Source: Planctomycetota bacterium (GTDB lineage Bacteria; Planctomycetota; Phycisphaerae; Sedimentisphaerales; Anaerobacaceae). Taken from it: a stretch of DNA of 54,266 nucleotides. Position numbers and translations under genes: made by a program. This document shows positions 15,481-24,930 of the stretch, one piece after another. Within the stretch, counting starts at the first letter, position 1; every line of letters begins with the position of its first letter. The stretch lies in NCBI GenBank assembly GCA_023128595.1, contig JAGMDR010000071.1, forward strand, positions 1 through 54,266, read 5' to 3'. The notes beneath the pieces were generated by a model. That model did no database searches. It saw nothing but the letters and a program-made list of their open reading frames with translations, and had not been told where the DNA came from.

Positions 15481-18400
15481 ATGGAACGCTCAAGATCGAA
15501 AAAGACTCTGATATTGTCGCTGCTGCTGTGCGTATGCCTGTCGTGGCCGGCTGCGGGCCAAACCAAGCTGCTCTGGCAGATTGGCAAGATAGACAACAAT
15601 ACCGCTGAGTTCGCGATTGGTCCCGACATGAGCAACCAGTACTCTGTGAGGTTTCCTCACGGTGCACTGTTCGTGGCTGACCAGTCCGACCCGAAGCAGG
15701 ACTGGCCGTACATCCAGCCTGGACCGGCCGACGTCTGGGCCGGCAGCAAGAGTCACACGTTCAGAATTCTCTTCGGTCTCAAGAAGCCGCCAAATACGGG
15801 CAAATGCAGGCTCGTTCTCGACTTCGTGGATACCCACAGCTCCAAACCACCAACGCTGGCGATCAAAATCAACGACGCGTCCTTCGATCGCCAATTGCCC
15901 CGAGGTGCCGGCGACACGTCGGCGTTTGGGCAACCTGAGAAGGGCCGCGAACACACTGAGACCGTCGATTTCCCGGCAAACACCCTCAAGACGGGCACTA
16001 ACGAGATCAGCATCACCTCGGCAGAGGGCAGTTGGATTCTGTATGACTACGTGGCCCTGAAGGTGCCGAGTGGTGTTGAAAAAGGGCCGTTGGATACTGT
16101 GAACAAGCTTCTCGGTGTCGATACCCAGCCGTATCTTGTGGAGCATACCGACGGCAAGCTCTATCAGCCGGTGCTCGCCTCTGTCCTGCACATCGGCGGG
16201 CCGGCTGAGGCCTCGGTCGCCGTCAACGGCGCCGAACGCCTCGAGCACTCGCTCAAGTCAGGCTTCAAGGTCATCGAAGGGCTCGCCCCGGCGGTCAAGA
16301 GCGCCACTTCCGTAAACGTGGATGTCAAAGTCGCCGGCAAATCACTTGGCAAACGGACCCTGACAATAAATCCGATTCGAAAGTGGGAGGTGTACCTGCT
16401 GCACCATTCGCACGTGGACATCGGTTATACGCACGTGCAGACGGATGTTGTGCGCATGCACTGGGAGTATTTCGAGCAGGTGATCGAGCTTGCGCGCAAG
16501 ACGGCGGACTATCCGGCCGGGGCACAGTTCAAGTGGAACGTAGAGGTGCTCTGGGCGGTGGACAGTTACCTCAAGCAGGCCTCCGAAGAAAAGCGGAAAG
16601 AATTCATCGAAGCGGTCAAGAAGGGGTGGATCGCCCTGGATGCCCTGTACGGCAACGAGCTTACGGCCCTGTGCCGGCCGGAGGAGCTAATCCGGCTGGT
16701 CGGATATGCACAGAAGCTGAGGCAGCAGTACGGCGTGAAGATCGATTCGGCCATGATTACCGATGTGCCCGGCTATACGTGGGGTATAGTGCCGGTGCTG
16801 GCGCAGAGCGGGGTGAAGTACTTCTCGGTCGGGCCCAATCGCGGGCACAGGATAGGGTACACGCTGTCGGAATGGGGCGACAAGCCCTTCTACTGGGAGG
16901 GGCCTTCCGGAAAGGAGAATATCCTCTGCTGGGTGGCGGGTGAGGGATATTCGCTCTTCCACAGCGGGCGTCTCGACGGCGGCAGACTCCTCAAATACCT
17001 CAAACGCCTGGAGGAATCGAAGTATCCGTACGATATGCTTCAGGTTCGCTACTCAATTGGCGGCGACAACGGCCCGCCTGACCCGGGGCTGAGCGACTTC
17101 GTTAAGAAATGGAACGAGAAATACGCCTACCCGAAGCTGATTGTCTCGACGGCCAGCGAGATGTGCCGGGAGTTCGAGCGCCGATACGGCGGCAAGATTC
17201 CCAAGGCCCGCGGCGACTTTACGCCCTACTGGGAGGACGGGGCAGGGTCGTCTGCGCGCGAAACGGCGCTGAACCGCGCCGCCGCCGAGCGGCTCGTACA
17301 GGCTGAGGCCTTATATGCAATGCTCAATCCAACCGGTTACCTGGCTGATGAGTTCTACGAGGCCTGGCGCAACGTCATTCTCTACGATGAGCATACGTGG
17401 GGGGCGCACTGCAGTATAAGTCAGCCGGACAGTGATTTCACCAAGGCGCAGTGGAAAATCAAGCAGGCCTTTGCCCTCGACGCCGATGCACAGTCCCGCA
17501 ACCTGCTCGACGACTCACTGGCCAAGCACCGGAGTTCGGCGAAGAAAGTAAAGGCCGTGGATGTGTTCAATACGTGCTCGTGGCCCCGCACCGACCTTGT
17601 CGTCATCCCCAAACACTGGCAACCCGCCGGCGTCATCGTGTTCAGTGCTAAAGGCGGAGCCGTTCCCACTGGGCGTCTATCCACCGGCGAAATTGCTTTT
17701 ATCGCGCGAGACATCCCGCCGTTTGCCAGCAAACGCTTCACTCTGAAAACACCTGGTCTACTCGGTATGAGGGTGCCAGGACCGACCAAAGCGACCCCTC
17801 CGACGGTTTTCAACTCGCGCCTGACTGTTACGCTTGATGAGAAGACCGGTTCGATCATCAGCCTCAAACACAGAGACGTGTCTGTCGATCTCGCCGCAGG
17901 CGGAAAAGGGATCGGGCTTAACGACTACTTCTATGTAGCCGGTAGGGACCCGAAGGAGCTCCAGCGTGACGGTCCGGTCACAATTACTGTAAAAGAGTCC
18001 AGCCTGCTCGTAGCTTCGCTGCTTGTAACTTCTGATGCACCGGGCTGCCACAAGCTTACTCGTGAGATCCGCCTGATCGGTGGGCTGGAGCGTGTGGATA
18101 TCATCGACACCATCGACAAGAAGAAGATATACAAGCAGGAGGCGGTGCATCTGGCGTTTGCCTTTAATGTGCCGAATGGCGTGATGCGGATGGATGTTCC
18201 GTGGGGTGTGGTTCGGCCGGAGGCGGACCAATTAGCCGGGGCGTGCAAGAATTACTTCACCGTGCAGCGATGGGTGGATGTGTCCAACGAGAATTTCGGC
18301 GTGACGTTGGCGACGGTGGACGCCCCGCTGATTGAAGTCGGCGCTATTACAAACGACCCGCGGGGAGGCGTCGGCTGGATCAAGAAGCTCGAGCCGACGA

Positions 18401-18843
18401 CGACGCTCTATTCATACGTGATGAACAATTACTGGGAGACGAACTACAAGGCGGGGCAGGAGGGTCCGACGGTGTTCCGGTACTCGCTTCGGCCTCACGG
18501 GAAATTCGATTCGGCGGCGGCTGCACGATTCGGGGTCGAGCGGAGTCAGCCGTTAATCGTTGTGCCGGTCGACGAAGGGGCCGAGTTGCAGGTCCCGGTT
18601 CTTAGCGTCGAGCCGGCCGAGGTGATTGTTACGGCGTTTAAGCCGAGCGAGGACGGCAAGGCGCGGATAGTTCGGCTCTTCAATGCTTCAGAGAAGAATT
18701 GCAGGGCGAAAATTATGTGGGGCGAGGCGCCAGAGTCGGTCTGGCTGAGCAATCTTGCCGAGCAGCCCGTTTCGCAGGTCAAAGGGCCGGTCGAATTGGC
18801 TGGACACGAGTTCGTTACGCTGAGAGTGCCGTTACGCAGATAG
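15481..18843 (+). CDS. Secreted glycoside hydrolase family 38 alpha-mannosidase-like protein
   Basis: This is an 1120-residue exported enzyme. A signal peptide covers about residues 1-26 (basic start, LILSLLLCVCLSWPAAG core). Residues 30-190 form a beta-rich module resembling the carbohydrate-binding domain of rhamnogalacturonan lyases. A second beta module lies at about 210-295. The GH38 catalytic domain starts near residue 302 with YLLHHSHVDIGYTHVQ, the zinc-binding H-x-D-x-G motif. The nucleophile is probably the aspartate of MITDVPGYTWG, near residue 428. The middle and C-terminal beta domains of the family follow to the end. It removes alpha-mannose from glycans outside the cytoplasm or in the periplasm. 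AAGGGG precedes the ATG. It is first in a plus-strand series with a UroD-like gene 9 bases downstream. Confidence 0.85.
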   Translation: MERSRSKKTLILSLLLCVCLSWPAAGQTKLLWQIGKIDNNTAEFAIGPDMSNQYSVRFPHGALFVADQSDPKQDWPYIQPGPADVWAGSKSHTFRILFGLKKPPNTGKCRLVLDFVDTHSSKPPTLAIKINDASFDRQLPRGAGDTSAFGQPEKGREHTETVDFPANTLKTGTNEISITSAEGSWILYDYVALKVPSGVEKGPLDTVNKLLGVDTQPYLVEHTDGKLYQPVLASVLHIGGPAEASVAVNGAERLEHSLKSGFKVIEGLAPAVKSATSVNVDVKVAGKSLGKRTLTINPIRKWEVYLLHHSHVDIGYTHVQTDVVRMHWEYFEQVIELARKTADYPAGAQFKWNVEVLWAVDSYLKQASEEKRKEFIEAVKKGWIALDALYGNELTALCRPEELIRLVGYAQKLRQQYGVKIDSAMITDVPGYTWGIVPVLAQSGVKYFSVGPNRGHRIGYTLSEWGDKPFYWEGPSGKENILCWVAGEGYSLFHSGRLDGGRLLKYLKRLEESKYPYDMLQVRYSIGGDNGPPDPGLSDFVKKWNEKYAYPKLIVSTASEMCREFERRYGGKIPKARGDFTPYWEDGAGSSARETALNRAAAERLVQAEALYAMLNPTGYLADEFYEAWRNVILYDEHTWGAHCSISQPDSDFTKAQWKIKQAFALDADAQSRNLLDDSLAKHRSSAKKVKAVDVFNTCSWPRTDLVVIPKHWQPAGVIVFSAKGGAVPTGRLSTGEIAFIARDIPPFASKRFTLKTPGLLGMRVPGPTKATPPTVFNSRLTVTLDEKTGSIISLKHRDVSVDLAAGGKGIGLNDYFYVAGRDPKELQRDGPVTITVKESSLLVASLLVTSDAPGCHKLTREIRLIGGLERVDIIDTIDKKKIYKQEAVHLAFAFNVPNGVMRMDVPWGVVRPEADQLAGACKNYFTVQRWVDVSNENFGVTLATVDAPLIEVGAITNDPRGGVGWIKKLEPTTTLYSYVMNNYWETNYKAGQEGPTVFRYSLRPHGKFDSAAAARFGVERSQPLIVVPVDEGAELQVPVLSVEPAEVIVTAFKPSEDGKARIVRLFNASEKNCRAKIMWGEAPESVWLSNLAEQPVSQVKGPVELAGHEFVTLRVPLRR

Positions 18844-18852
18844 GAGAGCGAA

Positions 18853-20070
18853 ATGACATCACGCGAGCGAATCCTGGCGGCATTGGAGCACCGCGAGGGC
18901 GACCGAGTTCCGATCGATTTTTCCGGGCATCGGTCGTCGGGTATAGCGGCGATTGCGTATGCGAAGCTGCGAGAGTATCTGGGGCTTGCCGCAAGGCCGA
19001 TTCGCGTTTACGACGTTATACAGCAATTGGCGATTGTCGATGAGGACGTCCTTGAGAGATTCGCCGTGGACACCATTGAGCTGGGCCGAGGCTTTGCACT
19101 CGATGACGAATCCTGGTCGCCGTGGGTTTTGCCGGATGCGACGGCCTGTTTTGTGCCCGCCTGGACACGAATCGAGAGGGACGAAGGGCGGTGGGTGATT
19201 CGGTCGCCGAGTGGCAGAGTGCTGGCCCAGATGCCGGAGGGGACATTATATTTCGAGCAGACGTATTATCCTTTTCTCGAAGGACAGGACAATCCGGAGG
19301 CGATTCGCGATGCGCTCGAAGAGTCTATGTGGACGTCGGTCGCGGCTCCGCCCGGGCCGATTGACGACGAGGCGCTTTCCGAAGGGGCCAAGCAGTTACG
19401 CAGGAAAACGGAGCGGGCGATAATAGGCTTATTCGGAGGCAACCTCTTTGAGATGGGGCAGTTCCTTTATCGCAACGACCAATTCATGATGTTGCTGGCC
19501 TCTGAGCCGCGGCGGGCGCACCGTTTTCTCGATGCGCTCGTCGAGATCCATTTGGCCAACTTGGAGCGGTTCTTAGGGGCAGTCGGCGAATACATCGATA
19601 TCATTCTCTTCGGTGACGATCTTGGGATGCAGACGGGCCCTATGATTTCGCCGGCGATGTACCGAGAGTTCTTTAAGCCGCGGCACAAGCTGCTCTGGAA
19701 CCGGGCAAAAGAGCTGGCCGATGCGAAGGTGATGCTCCATTGCTGTGGAGGAGTTCGCGAGCTGCTCGACGATTTGATCGAGGCCGGCCTTGACGCTATC
19801 AACCCTGTGCAGATTAGCTGCACCGGGATGGATGCCGCTGAGCTAAAGGCCCAGTTCGGCTCGCGTCTGACCTTCTGGGGCGGCGGATGTGACACGAGGG
19901 ATCTGCTGGCGAACGGCACCCCGCAGCAGGTCGCCGAGCACGTCAGAGAGCAGGTCAAGATACTTGGTCCCGGCGGAGGATTCGTCTTTCAGCAGGTGCA
20001 CAATATCCTGGCAAACGTGCCGCCGGAGAATATCGTCGCGATGTTCGACGCGGTGAACGATGCTTCTTAG
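18853..20070 (+). CDS. Uroporphyrinogen decarboxylase-family protein, methyltransferase (MtaA/CmuA) type
   Basis: This 405-residue TIM-barrel protein starts SRERILAALEHREGDRVPIDF, the URO-D superfamily opening. VMLHCCGGVRELLDDLIEAG, around residue 296, has an H-x-C-G arrangement. This matches the zinc-binding motif of the corrinoid-dependent methyltransferase branch (MtaA, MtbA, CmuA) rather than true heme-pathway HemE. The closing motif GPGGGFVFQQVHNILANVPPENIVAMFDAV is also typical. No corrinoid protein lies nearby, and the neighbours are a mannosidase and a symporter. The actual reaction is unknown; in planctomycete sugar clusters such genes recur without assigned function. GGAGAGCG precedes the ATG. 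Confidence 0.82.
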   Translation: MTSRERILAALEHREGDRVPIDFSGHRSSGIAAIAYAKLREYLGLAARPIRVYDVIQQLAIVDEDVLERFAVDTIELGRGFALDDESWSPWVLPDATACFVPAWTRIERDEGRWVIRSPSGRVLAQMPEGTLYFEQTYYPFLEGQDNPEAIRDALEESMWTSVAAPPGPIDDEALSEGAKQLRRKTERAIIGLFGGNLFEMGQFLYRNDQFMMLLASEPRRAHRFLDALVEIHLANLERFLGAVGEYIDIILFGDDLGMQTGPMISPAMYREFFKPRHKLLWNRAKELADAKVMLHCCGGVRELLDDLIEAGLDAINPVQISCTGMDAAELKAQFGSRLTFWGGGCDTRDLLANGTPQQVAEHVREQVKILGPGGGFVFQQVHNILANVPPENIVAMFDAVNDAS

Positions 20071-20088
20071 GCCGTAGCGAAGAATTAC

Positions 20089-21894
20089 ATGAGCTTGATA
20101 GACTTCTGTATAGTCGTCTTTTACTTCTGCGTTGTTATTGGCCTGGGTTTCTGGTATCGCAAGCGCGCATCCAAGAACCTCGGGGCTTACTTTCTGGGGG
20201 GCAAGCGGATTCACTGGCTGGGCCTGGCAATGTCCGGCTCGGTGTCCAATTTCGATATTACCGGGACGATGTGGATCATTTCGATCCTGTACGTCCTCGG
20301 GTTCAAGTCGATGTGGCATCACTGGATGTGGGGGTTTTTGATGGGCGCCTTTTTCTTAGGGTATATGGGCAAATGGGTTCGGCGCTCCAACGTGATGACG
20401 GCGGCCGAGTGGATGAAAACGCGCTTTGGCAGCGGCGCCGGGGGGAACCTGGCCCGGACCGCCTACGCGCTTATGGCGGTGCTTACTCTGGCCAGCTTTG
20501 TGGGCTACGCCTTTCAGGGGATCGGCAAGTTTGCCTCGGTATATATTCCGTTAGAGTTGCTTGCCGAGCATACGTCTATCGGCTGGCTCCAGCAAATGCT
20601 CACAACGCACGAAGCCGACGTACTGGCCCTGACGATAATCAGCGCTACGACGCTCTACGTCATTCTCGGCGGACTTTACAGCGTGGTTGTAACCGATGTC
20701 ATCCAGACGGTGATACTGACGCTGGCCGGCATTTTTATTGCCTATATCGCCTGGTCGAAGCTGACGCCGGAATTCCTGGCTCAGTTGCCCGAAGGCTGGG
20801 CTTCATTAAGCGTACCGTGGCGGATAGAGGAATTTGCCGGGACGAAGGATGCCGGCTTTGAGCTATTCGGCGCCCTTGTGATTGTCTGGGTCGTCAAGGG
20901 GCTGCTGCTCAACGCCGGCGGGCCGGCGCAGATGTACGACTTCCAGCGATTTTTAGCGGCTCGTGACGCCCGCGACGCAGCGAAGGTCGGCGCCGCCTGG
21001 AGCGTGTTTTTGATAGTCCGCTGGGCGATGGTGGTCGGGATCGCCCTGCTGGCCCTCACCGGAGCTGCCGGCGTCACGGACAGGGAGAAGGTGATGCCGA
21101 TTGTGCTGGCCGATTTCCTGCCGGTCGGAATCAAGGGCATTGTGATAGCCGGGCTGTTAGCGGCGTTTATGTCAACGTTCAGCTCGACGGTCAACAGCGG
21201 GGCATCCTTCATAGTCCGCGATATCTGGCAGCCTTACTTTCGTCCAAAGGCTTCCGACAAAGAATCCGTGCGGTTCAGCTATCTGGCCACGCTTCTGTTG
21301 GTTATCATCGGCGTGGCAATTGGTTTTAAGGCCAAATCCATTGCCGAGATATGGAACTGGATGATGATGGAGCTGGGCGCAGGCGTGGTGATGCCGAATG
21401 TCCTTCGATGGTACTGGTGGCGGATGAACGGCTGGGGCTACTCGCTCGGCATATTTGTGGGAATCGGCCTGGCTTTAGCAGGCTTATTCGTTGGCGGCGT
21501 GCCGTCTTTCGTTACGTTTCCCGTGATCTGCGCCGCTTCACTGGCGGCAAGCATAATTGGCTCGCTGGCCACCCGCCCGGTGAGCCAGGATGTCTCAATT
21601 TCGTTTTACCGGTCTGTTCGGCCGTTCGGCCTGTGGGGCCCGGTTCGCAAACAAGCCGAATTGTCGGCGCAAGAGCCGGCATCAAAGTCTGAGAACGTGT
21701 CGCTGACAATTCTTAACGTTGTTCTTGCTATGGTTGCGATTTGCGGGCTGTACTTGTTCCCGATGTACCTGGTCGGGCATTGGTACGGCAAATCAATGAT
21801 GTCGCTCGCCGTGGCGCTTGGGGCCATCGCGGTGCTTAGGTTTACATGGTATCCGAATCTGCCCGCTAAGCGGTCGTCCGAGGAGAAGCAGTAG
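20089..21894 (+). CDS. Sodium/solute symporter (SSS family)
   Basis: This 601-residue integral membrane protein has about 13 hydrophobic segments. FCVVIGLGFWYRKRASKNLGAYFLGGKRIHWLGLAMS at residues 12-48 is the family N-terminal signature. A central region, around residue 350, includes FMSTFSSTVNSGASFIVRDIW, matching the conserved sodium-site TM8-like helix with its S-T-x-x-S-S/N pattern. The final 70 residues after a hydrophilic linker form extra helices. It probably takes up sugars or sugar acids released by the secreted mannosidase, coupled to sodium. It is 18 bases after the UroD-like gene. The substrate is unproven. Confidence 0.9.
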   Translation: MSLIDFCIVVFYFCVVIGLGFWYRKRASKNLGAYFLGGKRIHWLGLAMSGSVSNFDITGTMWIISILYVLGFKSMWHHWMWGFLMGAFFLGYMGKWVRRSNVMTAAEWMKTRFGSGAGGNLARTAYALMAVLTLASFVGYAFQGIGKFASVYIPLELLAEHTSIGWLQQMLTTHEADVLALTIISATTLYVILGGLYSVVVTDVIQTVILTLAGIFIAYIAWSKLTPEFLAQLPEGWASLSVPWRIEEFAGTKDAGFELFGALVIVWVVKGLLLNAGGPAQMYDFQRFLAARDARDAAKVGAAWSVFLIVRWAMVVGIALLALTGAAGVTDREKVMPIVLADFLPVGIKGIVIAGLLAAFMSTFSSTVNSGASFIVRDIWQPYFRPKASDKESVRFSYLATLLLVIIGVAIGFKAKSIAEIWNWMMMELGAGVVMPNVLRWYWWRMNGWGYSLGIFVGIGLALAGLFVGGVPSFVTFPVICAASLAASIIGSLATRPVSQDVSISFYRSVRPFGLWGPVRKQAELSAQEPASKSENVSLTILNVVLAMVAICGLYLFPMYLVGHWYGKSMMSLAVALGAIAVLRFTWYPNLPAKRSSEEKQ

Positions 21895-22060
21895 TTGGAA
21901 AACAAAGAACAGCCCGGCTGAAATTGACCGAGACTGTGCCATCTACAAAAGAATTGAGAAAGTTCGAAATTGCCGCGTCCCAACACGTCTGTAATTGTAA
22001 GGTGTGCCGCAAAAGCCAGGAATAAGTTGAAAATTAGGGACGGATTTGAAGGAGTACGAA

Positions 22061-23299
22061 ATGGGCAAGGCCAAACCTGTGGTGGTATTGGCGTTTCTGT
22101 CAGTGGTGTTGGCGTCATCAGCGATTGTGGCCGGCCAGGAGGCTGAATGGCCCTGCTGGCGGGGACCAAACCGGGACGGCAAGTCTCCGGATACGAATCT
22201 GCTCAAGCGATGGCCCCAAGGCGGACCGGAGCTGCTTTGGCAGGTCAATGGACTGGGTGGCGGCTTTTCCACTGTTGCCGTAACCGGAGGCGCCGTGTAC
22301 ATCACCGGCGACGTCGGCGACAAGCTGATCCTGTTTGCCTTTGATATGAACGGCAAGCCGAAATGGAAGGTGCCGGTCGATAAGGCATGGACGACGAGTC
22401 ATGCGGGGTCGCGCTCGACACCTACGATCGACAGCGGGCGGCTGTACCTCTTGTCCGGTAACGGTGTGCTCGTGTGTATGGACCCGAAGAGCGGCGAGCT
22501 CAACTGGTCGAAGAATATGAGAGATTTCGGCGGCAGGTCGGGCGGATGGGGCTACGCCGAGTCGGTCCTGATTTACAACGACTTGGCTATAGTCAAGCCC
22601 GGCGGCGAGAGCTGTATCGTCGCGCTCAACAAGGCAAGCGGGGAGATTGTCTGGAAAAGCACGGGTTTCAACGCCGGGCCGGAATACAGCTCCTGTTACC
22701 CGTTTGATTATGCAAATACGTCCGTCATTACGACAGGGACGCGATCAGGCATCGTGGGCATCTCGGCGAAGACAGGCGAATTTCTCTGGTTGAACAATTG
22801 GAGCGCCCGCAATACGGCAAACTGCCCCGATCCTCAGTATGCCGATGGGTATGTGTTCTGGGCCAACGGCTACGGCAAAGGCGGTATATGTTTGAAACTG
22901 ACCGCCCCAGACGGCAAGGTCGCTGCTGAGGAGGCCTGGACAACGAAGGGCATGGATTGCCACCACGGCGGCTACATCATTCACGAAGGATATATCTACG
23001 GCAACAATGGCGGCGGTTGGTCGTGCCTGGAGCTCAAGAGCGGCAAGGTTATGTGGAAAGAGAAAGCCGTGGGCAAGGGTTCGCTGTGCTTCGCCGACGG
23101 GATGCTCTATCTCTTCGGAGAAAGCGGCGGCAAAGCCGCTCTGGCGACGTGCTCGGCCGAAGGTATGGAGGTTAGAGGCAATGTCACCGTCGAGGGCAGC
23201 GGCCCAAGCTGGGCGCATCCGGTCGTAATAGGCGGCAGGCTCTACCTGAGATACGCAGACAACCTCTACTGCTTCAGCGTAAACGCCGGCCAAATATAG
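22061..23299 (+). CDS. Secreted PQQ-type beta-propeller protein
   Basis: This 412-residue exported protein has a signal peptide at about residues 1-25 (VVVLAFLSVVLASSAIVAG). WPCWRGPNRDGKSPDTNLL, residues 30-48, is the opening typical of planctomycete BamB/PQQ-like repeat proteins. Repeats of the pattern GxLYLLSGNGVLVCMDPKSG and GKLNW/GxVMW form a WD-like beta-propeller. The frame extends to a TTG at 22046, but AAGGAG six bases before the ATG at 22061 decides the start. No catalytic quinoprotein residues were identified, so it may be a binding or scaffold protein outside the cytoplasm. It is the last plus-strand gene of the sugar cluster, 151 bases after the symporter stop. Confidence 0.85.
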   Translation: MGKAKPVVVLAFLSVVLASSAIVAGQEAEWPCWRGPNRDGKSPDTNLLKRWPQGGPELLWQVNGLGGGFSTVAVTGGAVYITGDVGDKLILFAFDMNGKPKWKVPVDKAWTTSHAGSRSTPTIDSGRLYLLSGNGVLVCMDPKSGELNWSKNMRDFGGRSGGWGYAESVLIYNDLAIVKPGGESCIVALNKASGEIVWKSTGFNAGPEYSSCYPFDYANTSVITTGTRSGIVGISAKTGEFLWLNNWSARNTANCPDPQYADGYVFWANGYGKGGICLKLTAPDGKVAAEEAWTTKGMDCHHGGYIIHEGYIYGNNGGGWSCLELKSGKVMWKEKAVGKGSLCFADGMLYLFGESGGKAALATCSAEGMEVRGNVTVEGSGPSWAHPVVIGGRLYLRYADNLYCFSVNAGQI

Positions 23300-23415
23300 C
23301 CGCCGACCGGCCACAAGAACAAGCTCAAGCGCATCTCGAGCCCACATCGTCCATTCCACGAACGTAAAGTAGCCGTGAGAGGCGTTGTGGGAGATTCTGT
23401 GGGCTGGTTCAGGTG

Positions 23416-23460
23416 AAAAAAAAGGGCTGCAAGCGCCGATTGAATCGGAACTCACAGCCC
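23416..23460 (-). terminator. Rho-independent terminator after the PEP-CTERM-like gene
   Basis: On the minus strand an outer stem of GGGCTG and CAGCCC (23424-23429 with 23455-23460) encloses a smaller CCGAT/ATCGG hairpin with a 3-base loop. A run of eight T residues (23423-23416) follows directly. It lies 26 bases beyond the stop of the PEP-CTERM-like gene. The weaker T content on the plus side suggests it serves mainly the minus-strand gene. Confidence 0.85.
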
Positions 23461-23485
23461 TTAGATTTCGGCTTAGTCACCGCCG

Positions 23486-24355
23486 TCAAAACGCTCTTCG
23501 TCTTCGCAGCCAGCCAACCAGGCCCGCGCCAATGCTGCCTAACAAAATAGCACCGGGTGCAGGGATAACCGTGAAGCCGTTTTCTAGCTGTACGGGTATA
23601 CCGTCCAAGGTGAAGTCGTCCAGGTAGGACGTCTTGTCTTCTGTTACGCCGCCGCCGCCAGTCCGCATGAGGACCATTTTTATGGTCGCGTTGCTAAAGT
23701 CATACGTGTTGCCCCAGGTGGTGGTGATGGGAGCCAGGTTCTGAAACTCGCTCCACATTATGGCGTTCGACTGCGTCGCGATGTCATGGCCGCCCAAGTA
23801 GTTGCCGGAGCCATCCCACGCGAAGAACTGATATGGGTAGCGGGTCGAACTGTCCAGATTAACCCAGGTGTCGCCTGGGATCGCCTTTGCGCCGTCTCCG
23901 GGCTGATCCCAAAGTACGTTGTGCGGCATGACGTTGAACAGAACGTCATAGCCATAGTCAGTGCCACCGATTACCATGTTGGGATACGACGTATCAAGGC
24001 ACATGGTAAAATTGACCCCATGGAAACTGTAAGGTCCGCGATCGACAACAACCGTGTTTCCGTGGCCATCGTCACCCCAGATAGGGGACTTGGGGCTTTT
24101 TGTCCAATAATCCCAGCTGGCAAAGTCCTTGACCTTGGGATCACCCAGGTTCGTGACCTTCACGCCCGCGTAGTGGATAGCATCTTTCGGGTAGTACAAC
24201 TCCAGGGAGGAATTGCCGACCTTGGCCTCCGTAGTAACCCACTGTATCGTGCCCAGGTTGTAGGTGTACTCCGTTACTGTCGGAAGAGCCTGGGCCGTCT
24301 CTGGCACCGCCAAAATCATTGTCATTACTAAACAAATTGTAATTAACTTCTTCAT
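23486..24355 (-). CDS. PEP-CTERM-like sorting-signal protein
   Basis: This 289-residue secreted protein has a signal peptide at about 1-23 (KKLITICLVMTMILAVPETAQA). A beta-rich body contains several aromatic and glycine-rich strands. A C-terminal tripartite sorting signal reads VIPAPGAILLGSIGAGLVGWLRRRRAF: a short P-A-P motif, a hydrophobic helix and a basic end. This is the planctomycete variant of PEP-CTERM, recognised by an exosortase before surface attachment or release. No exosortase gene is in the window. GGAGGT lies seven bases before the ATG. The gene has its own promoter candidate far upstream and a strong terminator, so it is likely monocistronic. The function of the body is unknown. 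Confidence 0.88.
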   Translation of the reverse strand: MKKLITICLVMTMILAVPETAQALPTVTEYTYNLGTIQWVTTEAKVGNSSLELYYPKDAIHYAGVKVTNLGDPKVKDFASWDYWTKSPKSPIWGDDGHGNTVVVDRGPYSFHGVNFTMCLDTSYPNMVIGGTDYGYDVLFNVMPHNVLWDQPGDGAKAIPGDTWVNLDSSTRYPYQFFAWDGSGNYLGGHDIATQSNAIMWSEFQNLAPITTTWGNTYDFSNATIKMVLMRTGGGGVTEDKTSYLDDFTLDGIPVQLENGFTVIPAPGAILLGSIGAGLVGWLRRRRAF

Positions 24356-24715
24356 AATCTTGTTACCTCCACTTTATCAGTTTTGATCTACTTTGTTGTT
24401 CATAAGCATTCAGGACAGGAGCGCCCTGCCCTCGTTTGTAGTTTTCACTTTTCACTTTTTAGAGCATCTTTTCATCTCCTTTCACAACAAGATGTGTTTG
24501 ATTATCTAAGACCTTTATCGTGCCGGCCTCCTAACTAACCTCCTTTCCTTTTACGCTTCAGCTAAGTTGATATTGTAAAAAACGGTTTATCTTGGGGTGG
24601 AAGCTTGAGAGGCAACTTACATAAGCTTACTCACCTTCGTCCTTTGCCAACACAAGAATTGATTTCCTTCTCATTTTCCTTCTCCTCTGAAAATAGCTGT
24701 TCGTATTTCAAGCAC
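24356..24715 (-). promoter_or_regulatory. Long leader of the PEP-CTERM-like gene with short SD-led reading frames
   Basis: This roughly 360-base region between the promoter candidate and the ATG contains no long gene. It has a 15-codon frame (24674-24627), a second ATG-CTC-TAA mini-frame preceded by AAAGGAG (24467-24459), and a GGAGG with no start after it. There is also a direct repeat of AAAAGTG and a GC-rich potential hairpin near 24418-24433. The pattern suggests post-transcriptional control, but no known riboswitch was recognised. Confidence 0.4.
24627..24674 (-). CDS. Possible 15-residue leader peptide
   Basis: An ATG preceded by GAGGAGAAGGAAA opens a 16-codon frame ending in TAA, encoding MRRKSILVLAKDEGE. 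It lies about 40 bases after the candidate promoter and about 270 bases before the PEP-CTERM-like gene. The Shine-Dalgarno signal is strong for a chance match, but the frame is so short that translation is unproven. There is no codon run typical of amino-acid attenuators. Confidence 0.35.
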   Translation of the reverse strand: MRRKSILVLAKDEGE

Positions 24716-24745
24716 CGCATACGCACAGGCGCTGGCTGCTGTCAA
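24716..24745 (-). promoter_or_regulatory. Candidate promoter for the PEP-CTERM-like gene
   Basis: On the minus strand TTGACA (24745-24740) is followed by an 18-base spacer and TATGCG (24721-24716). The -35 is perfect and the -10 weak. It predicts a transcript start near 24709, giving a leader of about 350 bases. It is divergent from the lexA promoter. The 185 bases between the two hold only AT-rich sequence with several GTTTTT runs. Confidence 0.4.
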
Positions 24746-24930
24746 TAACAAACGGATCGGCTCCTCCTGTAACTGCTTGTGAGCCTTAAAACCACTACTA
24801 TTGTGCAATTTGCCTGAGATTTTGTCTATCGTGGTAAGTACTGGTTTTTGTAATTTTTTTCACAAGACACCAGGGTTTTTGGCCTAAAAAGCAGGTTTTT
24901 GAGGAGGGAGAAAAAAATAAAAAATTTTCC

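Noticed and set aside
18853-20070. Assignment as heme-pathway HemE
   Set aside because: The H-x-C-G zinc motif and sugar-gene context fit the MtaA/CmuA branch rather than uroporphyrinogen decarboxylase.
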